Origin: an uncultured Clostridia bacterium
GTDB taxonomy: Bacteria > Bacillota > Clostridia > Oscillospirales > Oscillospiraceae
NCBI GenBank assembly: GCA_946187475.1
Contig: CAMHRJ010000110.1
Location: 1 to 7,220, forward strand
DNA length: 7,220 nt
Reading direction: 5' to 3'
The notes beneath the pieces are model-generated. The model worked only from the letters and a program-made list of their open reading frames with translations, was not told the DNA's origin and did no database searches. Positions 1-5,963 of this stretch are shown in pieces. The position numbers and the translations under genes are program-made. Each line of letters opens with the position of its first letter. Positions within the stretch are counted from its first letter, which is position 1.

Positions 1-2201
1 TCCTTGATGATGTCCAGATAGAAGCTGGACAGCTCCACCACGCAGAAGTCGTTGACCGCGTGGCTGATCACGTGGAATTCGTAGTCCTGATAAGCCGCTT
101 CGCACTTCTCGATCAGGGCGTTGAGCTTGGTCACGGCCCAGCGGTCCAGCTCCAGCATATCCTCCGGAGCCACCATGTCGGTGTTGGGGTCGAAGCCGTT
201 CAGGTTGCCCAGGCAGTAGCGGGCGGTATTGCGGAACTTCAGGTAGTTCTGGCTCAGCTGCTTGAAGATGTCCTTGGAGCAGCGCACGTCCACATGGTAG
301 TCCGCGCTGCCGGCCCAGAGGCGCAGCATGTCAGCGCCGAACTCCTGGATGATCTCGTCGGGGTCCATGCCGTTGCCCAGAGACTTGTGCATGGCCTTGC
401 CCTCGCCGTCCACGGTCCAGCCGTGGGTGAGGCATTCCTCATAGGGCGCACCCTGGTTCAAGGCGCCCACGGCCACCAGCAGAGAGCTCTGGAACCAGCC
501 GCGATACTGGTCGCCGCCCTCGATGTACATGGTGGCGGGCCAGAAGCCCTGGTCGCGCTTCATGGCAGCGTAGTGGGTGGAGCCGGAGTCGAACCAGCCG
601 TCCAGGGTGTCGGTCTCCTGGACGAAGTGCTTGCCGCCGCAGTGGGGGCAGGTGAAGCCTTCGGGCAGGATGTCCGCCGCCTCGCGGTCGAACCAGGCGT
701 TGGAGCCTTCCTTCTCGAAGAGCTGGGCCACGGCCTCGGTGGTCTCGTCGGTGCAGACGGGCTTGCCGCAGTCCTTGCAGTAGAACACGGGGATGGGCAG
801 ACCCCAGCGGCGCTGACGGCTGATGCACCAGTCGGCGCGCTCACGGATCATGGCGCCCATGCGCTCCTTGCCCCAGGCGGGCAGCCAGCGGACGTTCTCG
901 CAGGCCTCGACAGCCTCTTCCTTGAAGCTGTCCACGGAGCAGAACCACTGGGGCGTAGCACGGAAGAGGATGGGCTGCTTGCAGCGCCAGCAGTGGGGAT
1001 AGGCGTGGACCACGTCCTGAGTGGCAAAGAGGGTGCCGTTTTCCTTCATATCCGCCAGGATGACGGGGTTGGATTCGTCCACGGTCATGCCGGCGTACTT
1101 GCCGGCGTACTCGGTGTGGCGGCCCTGATCGTCCACGGGGACGACCATGTCCAGCTTATAACGCATGCCGCAGAGATAGTCCACCATGCCAAAGCCGGGG
1201 GCGGTGTGCACCAGGCCGGTGCCGTCCTCGACGGTGACCTCGTCGTCCAGCATCAGCAGGCTGGTCTTGTCCATGAAGGGGTGCTTGGCCAGCATGTATT
1301 CCAGATCGGTGCCCACGCAGGTGTGCACGACGGAATAGTTTTCCACGCCGCCCAGCTGCATCAGGCGGTCGATCAGCTCGGTGGCGACGATGAGGATCTC
1401 ATCGCCGGTGTCCACGAAGGAATAATCCACGGAGGGACCCACCATGATGCCCAGGTTGCCGGGCAGGGTCCAGATGGTGGTGGTCCAGATCAGGAAGCTG
1501 ACGGGCTTGTCGAACTTCGGGAGCTTGCCCAGATCGTCGTGCATGGGGAACTTGACGTAGGCCGTGGTACAGGGGTCATCGTGATACTCGATCTCCGCTT
1601 CCGCCAGGGCGGTCTCGTCATGGACGCACCAGTAGACGGGCTTGAGGCCCTTGTAGATGTGGCCGTTGCGGTACATGCGGCCGAAGACGCGCACCTCGTC
1701 GGACTCGAAGCCCGGGTCCATGGTGCGGTAGGGATGCTCCCAGTCGCCCACGACGCCCATGCGCTTGAAGCCGTTCATCTGGCGCTGGATGTAGTGCTCG
1801 GCGTAGTCGCGGCAGGCGCTGCGGAAGTCCGCGACGCTCATTTCCTTGTGGTTGAGGCGCTGCTCCTTGATGATGGCGCTCTCGATGGGCATGCCGTGGT
1901 TGTCCCAGCCGGGGATGTAGGGCACGTGGCGGCCGCGCATCATGTAGCTGCGGTTGATGAAATCCTTGAGGGCCTTGTTCAGGGCGTGACCCATGTGGAT
2001 GTCGCCGTTGGAGAAGGGAGGGCCGTCATGGAGGTTGAAGCGGGGCAGACCCTCGCTCTTTTTCAGGTGCTCGTTATAGATGTCCAGCTCCTTCCAGCGC
2101 TTGAGCATCTCGGGCTCCCGCTTGGGCAGACCGGCACGCATGGGGAAATCGGTTTTCGGCAGGTTGATGGTGTCGTTGAAGTTTTTCTTGGCGTCGGACA
2201 T
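1..2201 (-). CDS. ileS: Isoleucyl-tRNA synthetase (IleRS), N-terminal 733 residues, cut by the left window edge
   Basis: Class I aminoacyl-tRNA synthetase that activates isoleucine, loads it on tRNA-Ile in the cytoplasm, and hydrolyses mischarged Val-tRNA. I translated the minus strand by hand from the ATG at 2201 and it stays open to the edge. Visible motifs: HMGH (the HIGH box) at residues 69-72, GWDNHGMPIE at 98-107, the threonine-rich editing peptide TTTIWT at 240-245, editing-site GTGLVHTAP with H332 and D341 (equivalent to E. coli H333 and D342), WCISRQRRWG, WFDSGSTH, and KAMHKS (the KMSKS box) at 602-607. Cysteine pairs C475/C478 and C518/C521 look like an inserted zinc knuckle. The last part seen, ending SFYLDIIK, is the start of the anticodon-binding domain; roughly 200 more residues are expected. 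AAGGAG at 2215-2220 is 13 bases from the ATG, rather far, but no better start exists. It follows divIVA, as in Bacillus, but behind a terminator. Confidence 0.97.
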   Translation of the reverse strand, partial: MSDAKKNFNDTINLPKTDFPMRAGLPKREPEMLKRWKELDIYNEHLKKSEGLPRFNLHDGPPFSNGDIHMGHALNKALKDFINRSYMMRGRHVPYIPGWDNHGMPIESAIIKEQRLNHKEMSVADFRSACRDYAEHYIQRQMNGFKRMGVVGDWEHPYRTMDPGFESDEVRVFGRMYRNGHIYKGLKPVYWCVHDETALAEAEIEYHDDPCTTAYVKFPMHDDLGKLPKFDKPVSFLIWTTTIWTLPGNLGIMVGPSVDYSFVDTGDEILIVATELIDRLMQLGGVENYSVVHTCVGTDLEYMLAKHPFMDKTSLLMLDDEVTVEDGTGLVHTAPGFGMVDYLCGMRYKLDMVVPVDDQGRHTEYAGKYAGMTVDESNPVILADMKENGTLFATQDVVHAYPHCWRCKQPILFRATPQWFCSVDSFKEEAVEACENVRWLPAWGKERMGAMIRERADWCISRQRRWGLPIPVFYCKDCGKPVCTDETTEAVAQLFEKEGSNAWFDREAADILPEGFTCPHCGGKHFVQETDTLDGWFDSGSTHYAAMKRDQGFWPATMYIEGGDQYRGWFQSSLLVAVGALNQGAPYEECLTHGWTVDGEGKAMHKSLGNGMDPDEIIQEFGADMLRLWAGSADYHVDVRCSKDIFKQLSQNYLKFRNTARYCLGNLNGFDPNTDMVAPEDMLELDRWAVTKLNALIEKCEAAYQDYEFHVISHAVNDFCVVELSSFYLDIIK

Positions 2202-2240
2202 GTTGGTGTTTTCTCTCCTTCTGTTCAATTTCCACTTGGG

Positions 2241-2280
2241 AAAAACCGCCCGCGCACGAGGTTTCCTCCTGCGCGGCGGG
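2241..2280 (-). terminator. Intrinsic terminator between divIVA and ileS
   Basis: Read on the minus strand, a GC-rich hairpin (2280 to 2246) is followed directly by five T (2245-2241). Pairing blocks are CCGCC/GGCGG, GCGCA/TGCGC and GAGG/CCTC around a three-base loop, with one bulge and one G-G mismatch: about 14 base pairs. It begins about 15 bases after the divIVA stop and ends 39 bases before the ileS ATG, so it should end most sepF-divIVA transcripts. The T run is short, so read-through into ileS is plausible. Confidence 0.8.
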
Positions 2281-2294
2281 TTGCTCTCTTGGCT

Positions 2295-3017
2295 TTACTC
2301 CTCCGAGGAGATGTGGAACATCTGGGTATCCTCGAGGGAATTCTCCGGCGTGAGCTCCACGGGGGCGGCGTCCTGCATGACCAGCTGGCCGTCCAGGGGC
2401 TGCTCCTCGTCCTCTTCCGCCTCGGGCAGCTGGGAGGCGTCCACCTCCACCAGGGGGATGCTCTCTTCGGCGGGGGCGGCAGCTTCCGCGGCCGCTTCGG
2501 CGGCGGGCTCTTCCGGTTCCACCGGCAGCGCTTCGCGCTGGGCGGCGGCGATGGTATCGAGGTAATCCAGCTGGGTCATGCACATGGCCCGGGTCTCCTC
2601 GATGAACTTGACCGTGGCGCTCTGGGCGTTCAGGAGGCGTTCCTCCTCTGCCGCCCGGGCCTGCTGCAGACCGCCGATGGTACGCTGGGAATAAGCGTCG
2701 GCATCGGCCATGACCTGCTTGGCATAGGCCTCGGCGTCACTGGTAATCTTACTGGCCGTGGCTTCCGCCTCGGCCAAGATCTCCTCTGCACGCTCCTGGG
2801 CGATGCGCAGGGTGCGGCGCATCTCCTCTTCGGTGGCGCGGTACTCCTCCACGGAGGTCACCAGCACCTTGATCTTGCCGCTCAAGACGGCAACTTCCTT
2901 CTCTTTCGCGGCCAGGGCCTCGGCGCACTCCTCGCGGAGGCGGTCCACCGCGCCCATGTCATAGCCGGTAAAAAGCACTTTCTCCAGGGTTCTCTCTCTG
3001 ATATCCTGCGGCGTCAT
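2295..3017 (-). CDS. divIVA: DivIVA-family cell-division / pole protein
   Basis: Cytoplasmic coiled-coil scaffold that gathers on negatively curved membrane at septa and poles and recruits partners. The 240 residues open with the family signature: MTPQDIRERTLEKVLFTGYD matches the Bacillus membrane-binding tip, though the arginine beside the tip phenylalanine is threonine here (F16-T17-G18-Y19-D20). Residues 25-85 form the first coiled coil, including IAQERAEEILAEAE, and 85-163 continue as a charged helical region rich in A, E, R and Q. Residues 165-240 form an acidic, A/P/E-rich, probably disordered tail that Bacillus DivIVA (about 164 residues) lacks. GGGGGA at 3026-3031 sits 8 bases before the ATG, and the gene starts 18 bases after the sepF stop, so co-transcription is likely. 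Its place next to sepF and ileS is the classical Firmicute order. A broader DivIVA-domain protein (GpsB-like) is less likely given the length and neighbours. Confidence 0.93.
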   Translation of the reverse strand: MTPQDIRERTLEKVLFTGYDMGAVDRLREECAEALAAKEKEVAVLSGKIKVLVTSVEEYRATEEEMRRTLRIAQERAEEILAEAEATASKITSDAEAYAKQVMADADAYSQRTIGGLQQARAAEEERLLNAQSATVKFIEETRAMCMTQLDYLDTIAAAQREALPVEPEEPAAEAAAEAAAPAEESIPLVEVDASQLPEAEEDEEQPLDGQLVMQDAAPVELTPENSLEDTQMFHISSEE

Positions 3018-3035
3018 ATTCTATATCCCCCAATC

Positions 3036-3629
3036 TTAGAATTTCAAAATACTGCTCTCCAGCTCGTCCAGCTGGTCGTTGAGAAGGGCCACGCCGTGGG
3101 GCGTGAACACCACGGCCTTGAGACTGCCCACCCGCAGCAGCTTGCCGTTCAGGGCATAAGCCGCGCCGGAAAGGGAGTCCGTCATCCGGCGGGAAAGCTC
3201 CGGCGAGAGGCGTTCCTCGTTCACGAGGACGATCCGGCCGTACATCATATGGTCAATGATCTCGGTGCCCTCCTCAAAGGTGGTGGGAAGGAAGATCACG
3301 AATTCCCGTCCGGCACTGCCGCTCTTGAGATCCACCACCTGGCCGGAGCCCCGGCGGCTGGAGGTGCGGGTGCGGGTGGCCTTGGGCGGGTCGGGAATGG
3401 GCTCCGCCTCGATGCTCTCGGAATCGTCGGAGGCAAAGACGCTGCGCCGGGCAGGCCGCTCCTTCTTCTTCCGTTTGGGCGCGGCGGGCGCCGGGGCCGG
3501 TTCCGGCCGGGAAGGGTTCTCCACGGTCTCGAACACCGGTTCGTCGTTCATGCCGGGGTCGTAGTATTCATCCTCGTCCACGTCGCCGTAGGCGTCCGTA
3601 AAGAGGCCGAGCTTATCCAGAAACGACAT
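3036..3629 (-). CDS. sepF: SepF, FtsZ membrane anchor and septum protein
   Basis: SepF polymerises into rings, binds the FtsZ C-terminus, and attaches it to the membrane by an N-terminal amphipathic helix. In these 197 residues, MSFLDKLGLF (1-10) fits that helix, followed by an acidic stretch (16-35), a long proline- and lysine/arginine-rich linker (40-95, with KRKKKER at 52-58), and the SepF core at about 97-190: VVDLKSG, FVIFLPTTFEEGTEIIDHM, GRIVLVNEERL, then RRMTDSLSGAAYALNG (148-162) and VVFTP. The protein is about 45 residues longer than Bacillus SepF (about 152), mostly in the linker. I chose the ATG at 3629 because GAGGGA (3637-3642) lies 7 bases upstream and the protein then begins with the family's MSF-type helix; the upstream in-frame ATG at 3722 would add 31 unrelated residues that overlap yggS. 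It is 16 bases after the yggS stop and 18 before divIVA, and a strong promoter inside yggS points at it. Confidence 0.94.
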   Translation of the reverse strand: MSFLDKLGLFTDAYGDVDEDEYYDPGMNDEPVFETVENPSRPEPAPAPAAPKRKKKERPARRSVFASDDSESIEAEPIPDPPKATRTRTSSRRGSGQVVDLKSGSAGREFVIFLPTTFEEGTEIIDHMMYGRIVLVNEERLSPELSRRMTDSLSGAAYALNGKLLRVGSLKAVVFTPHGVALLNDQLDELESSILKF

Positions 3630-3645
3630 CGTCTGATCCCTCGCT

Positions 3646-4341
3646 TCAAGCGTAGTGTCTCGCGCCGAAAATGGAGGAGCCCACGCGGACCATATTGGCG
3701 CCGCAGCGGATGGCGTCCTCAAAATCGTCGCTCATTCCCATGGACAGAAAGTCCATGAAAACATTATCGTATTTTTTTGCCCCAATGTCAATAAAAAGCT
3801 GGTGCATTGCGCAAAAATAGTCATGATTCCCGCCCGGTTCCGTGCTGATCGGCGGGATGGCCATGAGACCGCGGACGCGGAGATGGGAATATGTGGAAGC
3901 CTTCTCCAGCAGCGCCGGCAGCGCCTCGGGGGCCACACCGGACTTGGCTTCCTCGCCGCCGATGTTCACCTCGATGAGGATGTCCTGGACGATGCCGTGC
4001 TTTTCGGCCTGGGCGTCGATCTTCTGGAGCAGGGCTTCAGAGTCCACGCTCTGGATCAGATCCACCAGGCCCACGATCTGGCGCACCTTGTTGGTCTGGA
4101 GATGGCCGATGAAGTGCAGGGGCCTTCCCACATAGGCGTCCTGGCCGTGCTTCTCCAGCAGCTCCTGGACGCGGTTTTCGCCGCAGGCGTCCACCCCGGC
4201 GGCCACAGCCTCCCGGACGCGGTCGGCGTCGTTCATCTTCGTGGCAGCCACCAGCGTGATGTCGGCGGGATTTCGTCCGCTCTCGATGGCGGCGGCGTCC
4301 ACCCGTGCCCGGATGGCAGCCACATTCTCGGTGATGCTCAT
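3646..4341 (-). CDS. yggS: YggS/YlmE-family PLP-binding homeostasis protein
   Basis: Cytoplasmic single-domain TIM-barrel protein that binds pyridoxal 5'-phosphate and buffers PLP and amino-acid/keto-acid pools; no catalysed reaction is established for the family. The 231 residues match the usual length. The PLP lysine is K35 in VAATK; further family motifs are GENRVQE (54-60), HFIGHLQTNK, SVDS, VNIGGEEAKSG, GLMAIPP, SMGMSDDFEDAI and VRVGSSIFG, which bind the phosphate and cofactor. AAGGA (4350-4354) is 8 bases before the ATG. In Bacillus the orthologue ylmE lies in the same cluster before sepF, as here. The stretch at roughly 3760-3800 is strikingly AT-rich for this gene (codons ATT, GCA, AAA, GAT, AAT, GTT) and contains a near-perfect promoter. 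A repeat element fills the gap to the adaptor gene upstream. Confidence 0.95.
   Translation of the reverse strand: MSITENVAAIRARVDAAAIESGRNPADITLVAATKMNDADRVREAVAAGVDACGENRVQELLEKHGQDAYVGRPLHFIGHLQTNKVRQIVGLVDLIQSVDSEALLQKIDAQAEKHGIVQDILIEVNIGGEEAKSGVAPEALPALLEKASTYSHLRVRGLMAIPPISTEPGGNHDYFCAMHQLFIDIGAKKYDNVFMDFLSMGMSDDFEDAIRCGANMVRVGSSIFGARHYA
3763..3791 (-). promoter_or_regulatory. Near-consensus SigA-type promoter inside yggS, directed at sepF-divIVA
   Basis: On the minus strand TTGACA (3791-3786, perfect -35) is followed by a 17-base spacer (3785-3769) holding a run of seven A, then GATAAT (3768-3763, five of six to TATAAT). An AT-rich CTTTTTA lies just upstream. Start of transcription is predicted near 3756, giving a leader of about 125 bases to the sepF ATG at 3629. 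The codons that make it up are AT-rich choices unlike the rest of yggS, which suggests selection for the promoter. Confidence 0.7.
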
Positions 4342-4361
4342 AGTCTCAATCCTTTTTTAAG

Positions 4362-4492
4362 TTTGGAGTGTGAAGTGTGGAGTGTGGAGTTTCAAGGAAT
4401 CGACTTCGTCGATGATTCAAACCGCGTGGTTCTGACCGTTTGCGCAGCAAACACTTTAAACTCCAAACTCCAAACTCCTAACTCCACACTGT
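4362..4492. repeat. Palindromic intergenic element with 7-base tandem units in both arms
   Basis: The gap between the adaptor stop and the yggS ribosome site is filled by an inverted repeat. The left arm (4365-4392) is four 7-base units: GGAGTGT, GAAGTGT, GGAGTGT, GGAGTTT. The right arm (4458-4485) is four complementary-type units: AAACTCC three times, then TAACTCC, ending in ACACT (4486-4490). AGTGTGGAGTT at 4381-4391 is an exact 11-base inverted match to 4480-4490. The core (4393-4457) carries three short hairpins at 4399-4413, 4420-4431 and 4438-4452. I see no reading frame of its own, no transposase and no T run in the position needed for a terminator on either strand. It may be a dispersed non-autonomous repeat comparable to heptanucleotide STRR repeats of cyanobacteria; that comparison is by form only. 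Confidence 0.75.
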
Positions 4493-4495
4493 ATT

Positions 4496-5701
4496 TCAGT
4501 TTACGACGTTTCCGTCGCCCAGGTTGCGGCCGGAGACGATGACCTCGTTTTCCGCACGCAGGGAGCCGCCCTCGTTCTCGGCGGCCACCAGATAGAAATC
4601 CTCGCCTTCGTAGAGGATCTCCACGGTCTTCAGCTCCATGACCCCGGCGCTGACGGCGTAGACCACCGTCTTGCCGCCCTCCACGTGGACGGCCCGCTTG
4701 GGCACCTTGAGGCCGCTGTAGGTCTGGAAGACCACCTCCGCCTCGGATTCCCGCAGGCTCAGGGTCTCCGCCAGGGCGGAGGTGCAGCGGAAGACCACCG
4801 CCACCTCGCCCTTGGCCGTGGGCTGGCTGATGGACTGGACCACCGCGCGGACGCTGCTGGAGTTCCGATAGCCGAAGTCCAGGGAGGTCTCCCCGCCCAC
4901 CTTCAGCCGGGCGGCGTCCTGCTGGGACATGACGGCGGCATAGTACCAGGTGGCGTCGGTGACCAGCTTGCCGATGACGTTGCTGCCCACCTGGACGTTC
5001 TGGTCCCGCAGGGCGATGACGCCCTCGGGCTCGATGCCGTTCAGATCATCGGGCTTCAGTCCCTCCCAGCCGTCGGCGTCGGAGGTGAAGATCCCCGCCG
5101 CGGGAGCGGCGACGATGTTGCCGGTGTTGATGGCGCTGCGCAGGTCATTCAGCTCCGTCTGGAGATCGTCCAGATCCTTCTGGGTCACGCTGCCCTCGCC
5201 GCCCCGCAGGAGGCTGGAGAGGGTCACCGCGGCGTTGTCCAGGCCGGCGGCGTCGGTCTGTGCTGCCGCGCTGCTGAGCCGGGCGACGGTGGCCCGGATG
5301 GCAGACTCGGTCTCGGTCTGGTCCGCCGCGTTGCTGAGACTGGCAAGCAGCGAGCGCACATAGGTGATCTCGGTCTCCACCTCGGCCGCCCGGGCGGCCA
5401 GATCCAGATCGCTCTGGTCCTGGGTAGCCAGGGCCACGGTGCCGCCGGCGGAAATGTGCTCGCCGTTGTCGATCATATAGGAGATATGGGGCCTGTCCGA
5501 AGTGAGCAGCTCCTCGCTGCGGACGATGCAGCCCGTGGTGGTGCCGGACTCGGTGACGGTGATATAGTTCACGGTCTCGGTCTCATACTCCGACTGCACC
5601 TGCCGCACCACGGGAATGGCGATATAGAGCGCCAGAATCACCACAATGACCGCGGTGACCCAATAGGACACGCGGCTGAAGCCGGTTCGTTTGGTTTTCA
5701 T
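4496..5701 (-). CDS. Membrane-anchored HlyD-like adaptor protein, partner unknown
   Basis: Resembles HlyD/membrane-fusion adaptor proteins: one N-terminal membrane span and a large extracytoplasmic part. In the 401-residue form, a basic start (MKTKRTGFSR) precedes a hydrophobic segment at about 14-32 (VTAVIVVILALYIAIPVV). Residues 50-92 look like the first lipoyl-type half (SGTTTGCIVRSEELL, then NGEHISAGGTVA), 95-192 are helical with heptad character, 195-210 begin the returning half (VAAPAAGIFTS), and the beta-rich remainder includes LKVPKRAVHVEGGKTVVYAV, typical of adaptor C-terminal barrels. I prefer the ATG at 5701: AGGTG (5711-5715) is 9 bases away. The in-frame GTG at 5713 has its only purine-rich site 3 bases away. 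It starts 28 bases after hfq, so hfq probably shares its transcript. No ABC or RND pump gene is visible, so its substrate cannot be named; envelope or division-related work is a guess from its neighbours. Confidence 0.8.
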   Translation of the reverse strand: MKTKRTGFSRVSYWVTAVIVVILALYIAIPVVRQVQSEYETETVNYITVTESGTTTGCIVRSEELLTSDRPHISYMIDNGEHISAGGTVALATQDQSDLDLAARAAEVETEITYVRSLLASLSNAADQTETESAIRATVARLSSAAAQTDAAGLDNAAVTLSSLLRGGEGSVTQKDLDDLQTELNDLRSAINTGNIVAAPAAGIFTSDADGWEGLKPDDLNGIEPEGVIALRDQNVQVGSNVIGKLVTDATWYYAAVMSQQDAARLKVGGETSLDFGYRNSSSVRAVVQSISQPTAKGEVAVVFRCTSALAETLSLRESEAEVVFQTYSGLKVPKRAVHVEGGKTVVYAVSAGVMELKTVEILYEGEDFYLVAAENEGGSLRAENEVIVSGRNLGDGNVVN

Positions 5702-5710
5702 GGCGCAATT

Positions 5711-5715
5711 CACCT
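5711..5715 (-). promoter_or_regulatory. Ribosome binding site that places the adaptor start at 5701
   Basis: AGGTG on the minus strand lies 9 bases before the ATG at 5701. It overlaps the alternative GTG at 5713, which therefore cannot use it. Confidence 0.55.
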
Positions 5716-5729
5716 ACCCCTGAGAGAGC

Positions 5730-5954
5730 TCAGTCCTCCGGCCACTCCAGATTGCGGCTGGGAGCCACGGTGGAGATCGCGTGCTTGAAGATCATCTGCT
5801 GCCGACCCTCACTCTCCAGCAGGACGACGAAGTTGTCGAACCCGCGCAGGGTGCCGCGCATCTGAAATCCGTTGACCAGAAACAGCGTCACCGGGACGCG
5901 CTCCGTGCGGATGCGGTTGAGGAAGCTCTCCTGTAAATTCTGTACTTTCTGCAT
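5730..5954 (-). CDS. hfq: RNA chaperone Hfq
   Basis: Sm-fold hexameric protein that binds small RNAs and A-rich mRNA segments and helps them pair. From the ATG at 5954 it has 74 residues, the usual size, beginning MQKVQNLQESFLN like other Hfq N-termini. The Sm1 region covers about 16-45 (VPVTLFLVNGFQMRGTLRGFDNFVVLLE) and Sm2 is IFKHAISTVAPS (55-66), with K57-H58 at the proximal uridine pocket; Q8 and F11 of that pocket are also present. The rim has R16 and R19, but T17 where E. coli has a second arginine. The C-terminal tail is very short (NLEWPED). ATGs at 6005 and 5987 are in frame but would add a charged extension foreign to the family and lie at or upstream of the predicted transcription start. 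AAGGAG at 5964-5969 fits 5954 exactly. It follows miaA, as in many bacteria. Confidence 0.96.
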   Translation of the reverse strand: MQKVQNLQESFLNRIRTERVPVTLFLVNGFQMRGTLRGFDNFVVLLESEGRQQMIFKHAISTVAPSRNLEWPED

Positions 5955-5963
5955 AGCCAAACG

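Noticed and set aside
2202..2700. Isoleucine T-box leader before ileS
   Set aside because: The gap is 93 bases and has no T-box consensus; the specifier stem would have to lie within the divIVA coding sequence.
3018..3050. TTGAAA, 18 bases, TAGAAT upstream of divIVA as a promoter
   Set aside because: The -10 would touch the divIVA ATG, so transcription would start inside the gene and lose the ribosome site.
60..3758. A 1,232-codon open frame on the plus strand, antisense to ileS, divIVA and sepF
   Set aside because: It is exactly codon-aligned with all three minus-strand genes, which happen to share one frame. Plus-strand stops would need the sense codons TTA, CTA or TCA, which this GC-rich genome avoids. 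Its translation is low-complexity (G, A, V, H, L rich) and matches no family I know, while the minus strand gives clear family motifs.
4362..4492. The heptamer element as an intrinsic terminator or a CRISPR array
   Set aside because: No T run follows the stem on either strand (the TTTTTT at 4353-4358 is before it on plus and reads as A on minus), and 7-base units without spacers are not CRISPR repeats.
4685..5788. A 367-codon plus-strand frame opposite the adaptor gene
   Set aside because: Antisense shadow of a gene with membrane span, ribosome site and family motifs on the minus strand; its product is low-complexity.
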